A DNA stretch of 5,100 nucleotides. Origin: a bacterium (GTDB taxonomy: Bacteria; Bdellovibrionota_C; UBA2361; SZUA-149). Below the pieces are notes generated by a model. It searched no databases and was not told the origin of the DNA. It worked only from the letters and a program-made list of their open reading frames with translations. Positions within the stretch are counted from its first letter, which is position 1. The number at the start of each line of letters is the position of its first letter. The stretch is taken from contig QIGM01000429.1 of NCBI GenBank assembly GCA_003230795.1, positions 1-5,100 of the forward strand, given 5' to 3'. A program made the translations under genes and the position numbers. Shown piece after piece: positions 1 to 5,100 of this stretch.

Positions 1-81
1 GCAAAGGTCATTGCGCAACTCAACCAAGAGCGCGAGGCAGACCGTAATAAGATTTCTGAATTCTTGAGCAGCAGCAAGTAA
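1..81 (+). CDS. C-terminal end of an unidentified protein (partial)
   Basis: The first reading frame is open from the window edge to a TAA at 79-81 and gives 26 residues ending in SEFLSSSK. The tail is hydrophilic and rich in Q, E, R and K, including the stretch QLNQEREADRNK. That would fit the end of a helical or coiled-coil protein, but there is too little to name a family. It is read as coding because the frame is open up to the edge, the composition is protein-like, and the next gene on the same strand begins after a normal 99-base gap. An accidental open frame of this length cannot be excluded. Confidence 0.5.
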   Translation, partial: AKVIAQLNQEREADRNKISEFLSSSK

Positions 82-114
82 CGCTCAACCTAAAAGCCTT
101 TACGACCCCCTGTC

Positions 115-128
115 CTAAGCTCTAAGCT
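115..128. repeat. Perfect tandem 7-bp repeat (CTAAGCT x2)
   Basis: Two exact copies of CTAAGCT stand back to back in the leader between the upstream gene end and the zinc-finger gene. No promoter with good -35 and -10 boxes is visible around it. It may be a chance duplication or a small protein-binding site. Confidence 0.4.
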
Positions 129-170
129 ACAAGGGTCACAAATTCGTAGCCTCTACAAAGGCACTCTCTT

Positions 171-174
171 GGAG
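171..174 (+). promoter_or_regulatory. Shine-Dalgarno site deciding the DksA-like start
   Basis: GGAG followed by AAGAGT gives 6-base spacing to the ATG at 181. This selects the ATG over the in-frame TTG at 169. Confidence 0.75.
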
Positions 175-180
175 AAGAGT

Positions 181-543
181 ATGAGCGAAGAAGGCTTAAG
201 TCCGCAGCAGAAATCTGAATTAGAAGATGCACTTGCTACTCTCAAAAAAGAGCTAGAGCAAAGCATTGAAGAGGCGAGTGAACAGGTCAAACCTGTTTCA
301 CTCGATAACCCTATCGGTCGGGTTACTCGAATTGACGCAATGCAGCAGCAAAAAATGGCCGAAGCGAGTCGCTCACTTAATCGCGCCAAACTAGCGGCCG
401 TTATTCGTGCTCAGAATAGCCTTACTAGTGGCAACTACGGCGTCTGCATAGAATGCGAAGAATACATCGGGCTCCAGCGGCTAAAAGCCAAGCCTGAAAC
501 CTGCCTTTGCCGCGACTGCCAAGAGGACCGAGAACGCGGATAA
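181..543 (+). CDS. DksA/TraR-family C4 zinc-finger protein (RNA polymerase-binding transcription factor)
   Basis: This is a 120-residue protein of the DksA/TraR family, whose members bind the RNA polymerase secondary channel and modulate initiation, in DksA together with ppGpp. A C4 zinc finger is clear: C89-x2-C92-x17-C110-x2-C113, with the family pattern IGLQRLKAKPET between the pairs. Upstream are helical, charged segments at about residues 10-35 and 56-82, which in the family form an antiparallel coiled coil. The segment between them holds GRVTRIDAMQQQ (residues 46-57), including an Asp-Ala pair (D52-A53) of the kind that matters at the coiled-coil tip. It is shorter than E. coli DksA (about 150 aa), so it is better called a DksA-like paralogue than DksA itself. 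A fifth cysteine (C108) lies beside the metal site. The ATG at 181 is chosen because GGAG at 171-174 stands 6 bases before it; an in-frame TTG at 169 would overlap that ribosome site. The stop is a double TAA. Confidence 0.93.
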   Translation: MSEEGLSPQQKSELEDALATLKKELEQSIEEASEQVKPVSLDNPIGRVTRIDAMQQQKMAEASRSLNRAKLAAVIRAQNSLTSGNYGVCIECEEYIGLQRLKAKPETCLCRDCQEDRERG

Positions 544-549
544 TAAGAG

Positions 550-565
550 CTCGCTAAAGAGCGAG
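550..565 (+). terminator. Short hairpin after the DksA-like gene (weak terminator candidate)
   Basis: CTCGCT (550-555) and AGCGAG (560-565) form a perfect 6-bp stem with an AAAG tetraloop, starting 6 bases after the stop codon. No T-run follows, so intrinsic termination is not well supported. It could protect the 3' end of the mRNA or be chance. Confidence 0.3.
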
Positions 566-643
566 AGCGGACAAATCTTGAAGAATTAGTGCGAAATACA
601 CGAAATCGGTCACGTTCGCAGTTGAACCTTACATAATAGTTGT

Positions 644-668
644 AGGGCAGGTTTTTATGAATTTTTAG
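644..668 (+). other. Shine-Dalgarno plus three-codon mini-ORF, one base out of frame with the next gene
   Basis: AGGGCAGG (644-651) stands 5 bases before an ATG at 657. That ATG opens only Met-Asn-Phe before a TAG at 666-668, ending 13 bases before the ATG of the exported-protein gene. The mini-ORF has a better ribosome site than the gene itself. Removing one T from the T5 run at 662-666 would join this ATG in frame to the gene. It is therefore either a leader mini-ORF that affects translation by reinitiation, a frameshifted true start, or a base-call error. Confidence 0.4.
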
Positions 669-681
669 AGTCGTGGGTCTT

Positions 682-1110
682 ATGAAAATCTTCTTCCCTA
701 TTCTTGTTGCTACCCTCTTATTCCCTATTTTTCTTGCTACCCTCTTAGTGACATTCGTCCAGACATCCGAAGCGGTCGAACTCTCAGTGAGAAACACTCT
801 CTCTGAATCAGACGACGGAAAAGTTCTGGAAATTGAAAACGCCTATTCCAAGGAAGCACCAAAGAACGCAATCAGATTTAAAATCTTGCCTGGCGAAGAA
901 AAGAAACTAACGGGCGGGAACGTGACTTACTTCACCCTTGCTCGCGTATTCAAAAAACATAAACTCAAATACGAGATTCGCTGCGACAGCAATAAGACTG
1001 GTCAGGATGTCCTTACGCTTCTTGACGTTCACAACGGGGAAATGCCCGATGGCTGCACAATTGAGCGGCGCGGACACTGGTCGAAACGAAGCGGCATGAA
1101 CTGGGAATAA
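682..1110 (+). CDS. Small exported protein of unknown function
   Basis: I do not recognise the family. From the ATG at 682 the product is 142 residues; a GTG at 673 would add three. It begins MK, then a hydrophobic stretch of about 23 residues (4-26), then Q-T-S-E-A, giving a plausible signal-peptidase I site after A31. The mature part is about 110 residues, hydrophilic and mixed alpha/beta in appearance. It has exactly two cysteines, C101 and C125, which could form a disulfide in the periplasm, and it ends basic and aromatic (GHWSKRSGMNWE). The hydrophobic region is unusually long because it holds two copies of a nine-residue unit (FPILVATLL and FPIFLATLL). The ATG at 682 has only a weak ribosome site (GTGGG at 673-677), whereas a good one lies before the out-of-frame ATG at 657. 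The true N-terminus may therefore begin at 657 with a frameshift in the T5 run. A long uncleaved anchor is the alternative to secretion. Confidence 0.7.
   Translation: MKIFFPILVATLLFPIFLATLLVTFVQTSEAVELSVRNTLSESDDGKVLEIENAYSKEAPKNAIRFKILPGEEKKLTGGNVTYFTLARVFKKHKLKYEIRCDSNKTGQDVLTLLDVHNGEMPDGCTIERRGHWSKRSGMNWE
694..747 (+). repeat. 27-bp tandem duplication inside the signal-peptide codons
   Basis: Bases 694-720 and 721-747 are adjacent 27-bp copies that match at 25 of 27 positions. The duplication keeps frame and repeats nine residues of the hydrophobic core. With one copy the core would be about 14 residues, a normal signal-peptide length; with two it is about 23, closer to a membrane anchor. 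The near identity suggests a fairly recent event. Confidence 0.9.
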
Positions 1111-1120
1111 CGTCGTAGAA

Positions 1121-1459
1121 CTAGAACGGTCTGTAGTAGACCATAAAGACCGCAATCGCGACGGTCCCAATCGCAGCCCACTGCAGCTTGGTAGCTGCCT
1201 CACGAAAACGAAACGCGAGTCCCGCGAAGGCAGAAAGCGCCAACCAGCAAATCATCTTTACTACTATCCAACCTGGGAAGCCGACCTTGAGGAATCCCAA
1301 AAGTCCAAATCCTGCCAAGAAAACGACCAAACTTGCAATTCCGGAATACATTAGTGTTTTCTTCTTGCGCTCAACACGCGGATCCGCAATCGCAGAAAAG
1401 GTTAAACCGAACAATGTAAACAAAGCGAGAAGATGTACAAAATGAAATAGACTGATCAT
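1121..1459 (-). CDS. Small four-helix integral membrane protein, unknown function
   Basis: The 112-residue product is almost wholly hydrophobic, with four predicted membrane segments at about residues 5-25, 36-57, 62-83 and 93-109. The basic loop between helices 1 and 2 (R28, R31, K32-K34) and that between helices 3 and 4 (R84, R86, K91) suggest both face the cytoplasm, leaving the two ends outside. Histidines H6 and H9 lie at the start of helix 1, and the chain ends YYRPF. It resembles a widespread class of small uncharacterised membrane proteins with an HLLAL-type first helix, a GFGLL second helix, an FPGW turn and a PF end, but I cannot assign a named family or function. The start is well supported: AAGGAA (complement of 1465-1470) precedes the ATG at normal spacing. 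The gene converges on the exported-protein gene with a 10-bp gap and is divergent from the hydrolase gene. Confidence 0.85.
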   Translation of the reverse strand: MISLFHFVHLLALFTLFGLTFSAIADPRVERKKKTLMYSGIASLVVFLAGFGLLGFLKVGFPGWIVVKMICWLALSAFAGLAFRFREAATKLQWAAIGTVAIAVFMVYYRPF

Positions 1460-1599
1460 TTACTTTCCTTTGCAGAGAGGGGGATCGGAAGATACTATGT
1501 CGTTTGACTGCATGCAGTATCACACAATGAGTCTCGAAGTCTATTTGCCTCGAAGCATTTTATCCATAGTCTCTAGCTAGTTTTCTCCACGTAAATGCG
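1460..1599. promoter_or_regulatory. Divergent intergenic region (probable back-to-back promoters)
   Basis: This 140-bp gap lies between the starts of the membrane-protein gene and the hydrolase gene, so promoters for both should lie in it or in their flanks. TTGACT at 1504-1509 and TTGCCT at 1545-1550 resemble -35 boxes on the + strand, but neither has a convincing -10 box at 16-18 bases. The heptamer CTCGAAG occurs twice, at 1533-1539 and 1549-1555, 16 bases start to start. A palindrome is listed separately. The hydrolase ATG has no recognisable Shine-Dalgarno site. Confidence 0.5.
1491..1521. promoter_or_regulatory. Candidate operator: 12-bp palindrome within a wider inverted repeat
   Basis: ACTGCATGCAGT at 1507-1518 is a perfect 12-bp palindrome. 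Its right end also belongs to AGTATC (1516-1521), which is the inverse of GATACT at 1491-1496, so two dyads are nested. The place between divergent genes suits an operator for a dimeric regulator. No regulator gene lies in the window apart from the DksA-like protein, which does not bind DNA by sequence. Confidence 0.3.
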
Positions 1600-2907
1600 A
1601 TGCCCCTACGAATATTTCACCTTTCTCCGAAACACTTGCTTCTCGTGTCTCTCCTAAGTATTTCAAGCTTCCTCTTCGGCGCTTGCAGCCCAAAGGTTCA
1701 GACCCAGCAACCACTACAGGCCCCAGCTGAGCGAGTGATCATATTCATCCCTGGTTATAAAGGAAGTGCCCTTACTGAGACTAAAAGCGGTGACACTCTT
1801 TGGATATCAACTGCCGAGGCCCTTTTCGGATCTAAGACCTTGGCGTTCGATCTGCCTAAACTTGATGTTCAAGGTGCGGGCGAAATTCAAACAAGCGGGG
1901 TGCTCGGTTCTATTCCCTTGATATCCCTACTCTACTCCATTGATGCCTACGGCAAATGCCTCGCAAGAATACGAAGCGTTGATAATGTAGAAACGCCGGT
2001 GATTCCCTTCGCCTACGACTGGCGCATGGATAATATTACGTCTATCCGAAAACTCGACTCTCTCGTGCGAGAACTACGTGAGCAAGGCGTGCGACAAGTT
2101 GATGTCGTCGCACACAGCATGGGCGGGCTCATACTCTCGTACTATCTCCGCTACGGCACACAAGAACCGGAAACGGCTGTTGAGAACTGGGAAGGCGCGC
2201 AGCTCCTCGGCGATATCGCTCTCACCGGCGTGCCTTTTCGCGGCACTATGCTGATGTTTCGCGATATGAAGAAAGGCACTGTCCAGGGTCTGAACAAGAA
2301 GTTACTCGACCGGACCGCGATAGCGAGTTTCGAATCGAGCTACCAGCTTCTGCCCGATACTCCTAGTATCATTACCCCTGAGTTAGAGCCGCTAGGGGAT
2401 GTGATATTCAACCCCGACTACTGGCAGACCCATCGCTGGGGACTTATGGACTGGGAAGATGAGCCACATTCCTCAGCGCTACAATCTGCTCGCAACACCT
2501 TCACTCGCGAAAGACTCCAACGAGCAAAAGCATTTAAAGAGAAGATTCTACAAGCGCCGATGAAGGTCCCCACCTTCAAACGTAGAATGATAAACCTAAT
2601 CGGAGAGTCACACCCGACGCTTGCTAAGGGAATGTATCACCCTCAGGAGCAGACGGTCGTTTTTGAAACCGACTCTCTCGAGGCACAGTATCCGGGGCTC
2701 ACGAACGACGTGCTATGGGCGGACGGAGACGGTGTGGTCGAAGTATCTGCGGCCAAGCTCCCTTTAGCCTACCTCAATGCATTTGAAACCAAAGAGGCTC
2801 GACTGCCTGAATCACATCAATATATTTGTGGTGGAAAATATTCCGGAGTGGCTTTGGAGAGTTTCTTTAAGAAAAATCGTCGAAGCGAAAAAGAGGTCGG
2901 GTCCTGA
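1600..2907 (+). CDS. LCAT-like alpha/beta-hydrolase lipoprotein (putative lipase/acyltransferase)
   Basis: This is a 435-residue lipoprotein with an alpha/beta-hydrolase fold resembling the lecithin:cholesterol acyltransferase family (LCAT, PF02450), whose members cleave or transfer acyl chains from phospholipids. The N-terminus has a basic region, a hydrophobic core and a lipobox FGAC with the modified cysteine at C29; serine follows it, which in the E. coli sorting rule favours the outer membrane. An oxyanion-type strand-turn VIIFIPGYKGSAL spans about 46-58. FAYDWR (137-142) is a typical LCAT-family motif. The nucleophile elbow is AHSMGG with S173, followed by TGVPFRGT (209-216), the family's GTPxxGS-like segment. 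The acid is probably D375 or D377 in WADGDGVVEVS, and the histidine H406 in PESHQY. All triad elements are present in the expected order, so the enzyme looks active. The substrate is inferred and could be a membrane phospholipid, host lipid or other ester. ATG 1600 is the only start that keeps the signal peptide, although it lacks a ribosome site. Confidence 0.88.
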   Translation: MPLRIFHLSPKHLLLVSLLSISSFLFGACSPKVQTQQPLQAPAERVIIFIPGYKGSALTETKSGDTLWISTAEALFGSKTLAFDLPKLDVQGAGEIQTSGVLGSIPLISLLYSIDAYGKCLARIRSVDNVETPVIPFAYDWRMDNITSIRKLDSLVRELREQGVRQVDVVAHSMGGLILSYYLRYGTQEPETAVENWEGAQLLGDIALTGVPFRGTMLMFRDMKKGTVQGLNKKLLDRTAIASFESSYQLLPDTPSIITPELEPLGDVIFNPDYWQTHRWGLMDWEDEPHSSALQSARNTFTRERLQRAKAFKEKILQAPMKVPTFKRRMINLIGESHPTLAKGMYHPQEQTVVFETDSLEAQYPGLTNDVLWADGDGVVEVSAAKLPLAYLNAFETKEARLPESHQYICGGKYSGVALESFFKKNRRSEKEVGS

Positions 2908-2964
2908 GGTGTAGTGGTGACGACGTAATCTGTCACTCTCTCCCTTAAGCAAGAACAAGTTCAA

Positions 2965-4812
2965 TCAAAAATAGCGCGTCAGCATTATCTCAAAAGACTG
3001 TCGATCTTCACTGGAACGGTATTCATGCACAAATCCAAGCTTCAACGCATAGTCTGAACTTATGGGAACAGTCTCACTGAACCTAAGTCTCTGATAGCAG
3101 GGGAAATCACCATTCTGGCCACATACAAATTCATAAGTGCCAACTCCTTTCAGGCCGTAGATCTCATTTACATAGACGCCAATTTCTGGTGACCCATAGA
3201 GATAGGCGTTGGAATTACCGTACCCTAGTCCAGTATTAAGAAGAGAATAAACAACAACATTTTCGTGAATAGACTTAGCCAATCCTACGCCACCCGAAAC
3301 ATGCCCGGCGCGGTACGTATCAAGAGACTCATCTAAGTGTTCCTCAACACCTATTCCAAATCGGCCAGAAATTCCTCCCGTAAAATTATCCCGCGGAATT
3401 ATAGAAGCGGCAGAGAACAATTTAAATTCTTGAAGAGACAAGCTCGAATTGTCTAATTCGAACAACAAAGTCGTATCTCCTAGCTCAAGTGAGCTTTCGC
3501 TAAATAGCTGCCTGTTGTCGTCGCTAAGCTTATGTGAGGTCGGCAAGATGTTTAATCGCAAGAAAGAGCGATTATCTCTGAAATAGTATCCTACGCTAAC
3601 TTGGCTGTCTTCTGGGCGTTTCAGCGGGTCTTTATAATTACTAACATCGATGGTTCTCTTCTCGTCAACCGGATAAAGCTTTTGGAGTTTCTGATAATTT
3701 TTTCCGGAGATGGCGCCGGAATTCAATCGATAATCCGAATAAGTTCGCGCAAGTTCGAGCTGCAAATACCTCAAATCTTCATCATTAGTGTCAGACACCA
3801 ATTCGGAGTCATAGCTACGCACCGAATGATAAACCTCGGACTGCTGTTGGCTGCTCAACTCATTCGATATCATTTTTATCTTCCACTTATCAGAAGGAAT
3901 CAACCTAGTGTTTCTGATGAGCCCGCTAAGTTTGGCTTGTTTGGCTACATCTAAGGGAGTGATCCAGAATCTCCATTTTTCCAGAAAATCTGGCTCAGCA
4001 ATCGAAAGGATAAAATAAACGACCGTTGCACAGTTGTAGCCCGCAAACAGATATTTCGATTTTACGTCTTTCAGCTCCCAAATATGTAAGTGGATCAGTT
4101 CACGTTCTTCTTCCGATAAGTGTAACTGATATTCCCATACGTTTCGTCCTTCCGTTTGTAGGTACAACTTCAACTGCTCAGCATACGGGGTCAAAGCGTA
4201 ATAGCTAGTCATACCAAAAAACATGCTTTCTAGAATAAGTCGCGGAACGTTCGCAGTATCAATCCGGGTAAAATAAGACACTGCGTGGTCAACAGAAACA
4301 CCTAAGTCGGTCGTACCGGAGAGCTTTAAAAACACATGACCCAACATACTAGAGGGTTGCGACACATTTTCTGAAGCAAACACAAGGGATACTGATTCGG
4401 CCGGAGCTTTAGTGAGATACTCTTCCAGATTCGGGCAATCAATATTTGGTAAAGAAAACCCTTTGCTAAGTAAGCCTCTTTGAATAAAGGCACGCCTCGC
4501 AGGGAACCGGCATGCTGGATGGTTGTTCCCCTTAAAAGAAGCGTAAAATAGCTTTATAGTCTCCGCTAACTCAGAATCTAGCGAGCAGGAAGTTCCACTG
4601 AGCAGAAAACTAGTGTCTTCGATGCTGCAGTTTCCATTTCGGAAATGAAGTAACGAACTCCACGTCGGATGATTTGCCAGATTCAGCTCGCGAGCTACGG
4701 AAAGGGTCTTACGTAAGGAAGTAGGCTCTTCCCATCCCAACGCCAATTGCCACGGCAGAAATACGAAAGAGACCGACAAAAAAAGGGGCGCCAAGTTGGC
4801 CCCCTTTTTCAA
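2965..4812 (-). CDS. Lnb_N/DUF4105-domain periplasmic protein with C-terminal outer-membrane beta-barrel
   Basis: From a TTG at 4812 the product is 615 residues. A signal peptide starts with Lys-Lys, has a core to about residue 25 and ends LALG before WEEP. The region to about residue 300 matches the DUF4105 / Lnb N-terminal periplasmic domain as I know it: ARELNLANHPTWSSLLHF, HPACRFPAR, DCPNLEEY, SLVFASENVSQPSSMLGHVF, NVWEYQL and GYNCATVVY. The rest is alternating polar/hydrophobic strands ending SFEIMLTRYF; a terminal aromatic after beta strands is the usual outer-membrane barrel assembly signal. Cysteines C62/C76, C101/C126 and C564/C572 can pair, leaving C261 (in YNC) free; with H159 (in MLGH) it may form a thiol active site. 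Biochemical function is unknown. The start is uncertain: an ATG at 4887 would add 25 residues but overlaps the upstream gene by 59 bases, while no start after the hairpin at 4778-4809 gives a charged signal peptide. No Shine-Dalgarno site is seen for any of them. Confidence 0.85.
   Translation of the reverse strand: MKKGANLAPLFLSVSFVFLPWQLALGWEEPTSLRKTLSVARELNLANHPTWSSLLHFRNGNCSIEDTSFLLSGTSCSLDSELAETIKLFYASFKGNNHPACRFPARRAFIQRGLLSKGFSLPNIDCPNLEEYLTKAPAESVSLVFASENVSQPSSMLGHVFLKLSGTTDLGVSVDHAVSYFTRIDTANVPRLILESMFFGMTSYYALTPYAEQLKLYLQTEGRNVWEYQLHLSEEERELIHLHIWELKDVKSKYLFAGYNCATVVYFILSIAEPDFLEKWRFWITPLDVAKQAKLSGLIRNTRLIPSDKWKIKMISNELSSQQQSEVYHSVRSYDSELVSDTNDEDLRYLQLELARTYSDYRLNSGAISGKNYQKLQKLYPVDEKRTIDVSNYKDPLKRPEDSQVSVGYYFRDNRSFLRLNILPTSHKLSDDNRQLFSESSLELGDTTLLFELDNSSLSLQEFKLFSAASIIPRDNFTGGISGRFGIGVEEHLDESLDTYRAGHVSGGVGLAKSIHENVVVYSLLNTGLGYGNSNAYLYGSPEIGVYVNEIYGLKGVGTYEFVCGQNGDFPCYQRLRFSETVPISSDYALKLGFVHEYRSSEDRQSFEIMLTRYF
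4778..4809 (-). terminator. Strong intrinsic-terminator-like hairpin
   Basis: On the - strand, GGGGGCCAA and TTGGC-G-CCCC form a nine-pair stem with one bulged G and a tight loop. A run of A precedes it and a run of seven T follows, allowing five more A-T pairs. It starts 19 bases after the stop of the partial gene ending at 4829 and looks like that gene's terminator. Because A and T runs flank both sides, it could also act on + strand transcripts. It lies inside the likely signal-peptide codons of the next - strand gene, see findings. Confidence 0.75.
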
Positions 4813-4828
4813 TAATAATATGAGCAGG

Positions 4829-5100
4829 CTAGTTCTTACAGGTGATCGTAACAGTGTCTTGGTACTTCCACATTTCTTCAGAAACATAGTCAGTAGTCGA
4901 ACCTAATACACCCCCTGATAAAATGTTTATAAAAAATATTGGGTCAACCGACTTTGGGGCGATGGTTGATTTATTGCATTGTGGGTCATCGACAATAAAA
5001 TACTTATCCTGTTTCGCCCGACGCACTTCTACGATACTCGGAGCCTCAAATGGCATCCCATCAACCGTTCCCGTGACCGTCTTTCCAGTTGATGTCGTAA
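4829..5100 (-). CDS. C-terminal part of a putative envelope protein with glycine-rich hydrophobic segment (partial)
   Basis: The frame is open from the window edge to a TAG at 4829-4831, giving 89 residues; the N-terminus lies beyond 5100. It begins with a beta-rich stretch (TGKTVTGTVDG, then MPFEAP). A cysteine follows in DDPQCNKS, then a hydrophobic glycine-rich segment FFINILSGGVLGSTTDY, then EMWKYQDTVTITCKN. The order hydrophobic GGxxG, Asp, then M/Y-W-K-Y recalls the C-terminal GGxxGxxxD-xxTGxxYKY pattern of many small bacterial lipoproteins, though here the usual second part reads VSEEMWKY. The two cysteines may form a disulfide, which suggests export. No precise family is assigned. An internal ATG at 5056 is not preferred as the start, because the frame and protein-like sequence continue upstream without a break. 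The terminator-like hairpin directly after the stop supports a real gene end. Confidence 0.7.
   Translation of the reverse strand, partial: TTSTGKTVTGTVDGMPFEAPSIVEVRRAKQDKYFIVDDPQCNKSTIAPKSVDPIFFINILSGGVLGSTTDYVSEEMWKYQDTVTITCKN
4918..4947 (-). promoter_or_regulatory. Possible promoter inside the partial gene, reading toward the DUF4105 gene
   Basis: On the - strand TTGACC (complement of 4942-4947) is followed after 18 bases by TTTTAT (complement of 4918-4923) in an AT-rich tract. The -35 box matches consensus at 5 of 6 positions and the -10 box at 4 of 6. It lies about 105 bases before the proposed TTG start. It overlaps codons for the hydrophobic segment, whose AT richness may explain the resemblance. 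Confidence 0.2.

Noticed and set aside
614..637. GTTC/GAAC dyad and a CATAAT box before the exported-protein gene
   Set aside because: The arms are only four bases and no -35 box stands at a proper distance from CATAAT (632-637), so neither an operator nor a promoter can be supported.
435..797. 120-codon open frame on the - strand
   Set aside because: It runs antisense through the end of the zinc-finger gene and the start of the exported-protein gene. The product is Arg/Ser-rich with no recognisable domain, while the opposite strand carries clear coding signals.
1128..1142. GGTCT-GTAGT-AGACC hairpin between the convergent gene ends
   Set aside because: The stem is five pairs, has no T-run on either side, and lies within the final codons of the membrane protein.
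907..1203. 98-codon open frame on the - strand
   Set aside because: It overlaps both the exported protein (antisense) and the 3' part of the four-helix membrane protein in another frame. The sequence is low-complexity and serine/arginine-rich, as expected of a shadow.
2917..2936. GTGAC/GTCAC inverted repeat in the 57-bp gap between the convergent hydrolase and barrel genes
   Set aside because: A five-pair stem with a ten-base loop and no T-run is too weak to call a terminator.
3601..3954. 117-codon open frame on the + strand
   Set aside because: It is antisense to the DUF4105/barrel gene, which has strong domain and strand patterning through this stretch.

Overview
The window comes from a Gram-negative bacterium. 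Three genes encode proteins built for a two-membrane envelope: a lipobox lipoprotein hydrolase, a periplasmic-domain plus beta-barrel protein, and a small secreted protein. A short DksA/TraR-type zinc-finger protein is typical of Proteobacteria and their relatives (including Bdellovibrio-like and former deltaproteobacterial lineages), but I cannot place the species. Base composition is balanced and looks even across the window. There is no tRNA, rRNA, IS element, CRISPR array or phage gene, so this reads as ordinary chromosomal sequence rather than a mobile island.

Layout on the left, + strand: the C-terminal tail of an unidentified gene (1-81); a 120-aa DksA/TraR-type C4 zinc-finger protein (181-543); and a small exported protein of unknown function (682-1110). 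The start of the exported protein is odd in two ways. A Shine-Dalgarno/ATG pair just upstream is one base out of frame, and the signal peptide contains a 27-bp tandem duplication. A four-helix membrane protein (1121-1459, - strand) converges on it with a 10-bp gap.

Middle: a 140-bp divergent intergenic region (1460-1599) carries a 12-bp perfect palindrome and other small repeats. It separates the membrane protein from a 435-aa lipoprotein of the LCAT-like alpha/beta-hydrolase family (1600-2907, + strand).

Right, - strand: a large protein with an Lnb_N/DUF4105-type periplasmic domain and a C-terminal outer-membrane barrel (2965-4812) converges on the hydrolase. It is preceded by the C-terminal part of a probable envelope protein with a glycine-rich hydrophobic segment (4829-5100, running off the window). 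A strong intrinsic-terminator-like hairpin (4778-4809) lies just after the stop of that partial gene, yet inside the best-supported signal-peptide codons of the DUF4105 gene. That makes the junction the most interesting regulatory point in the window.

Most genes point to envelope functions (lipid or ester hydrolysis, outer membrane, secreted factors), plus one transcription factor that binds RNA polymerase. Gene orientations alternate, so there is no evidence for a single operon or a clearly new multi-gene system.
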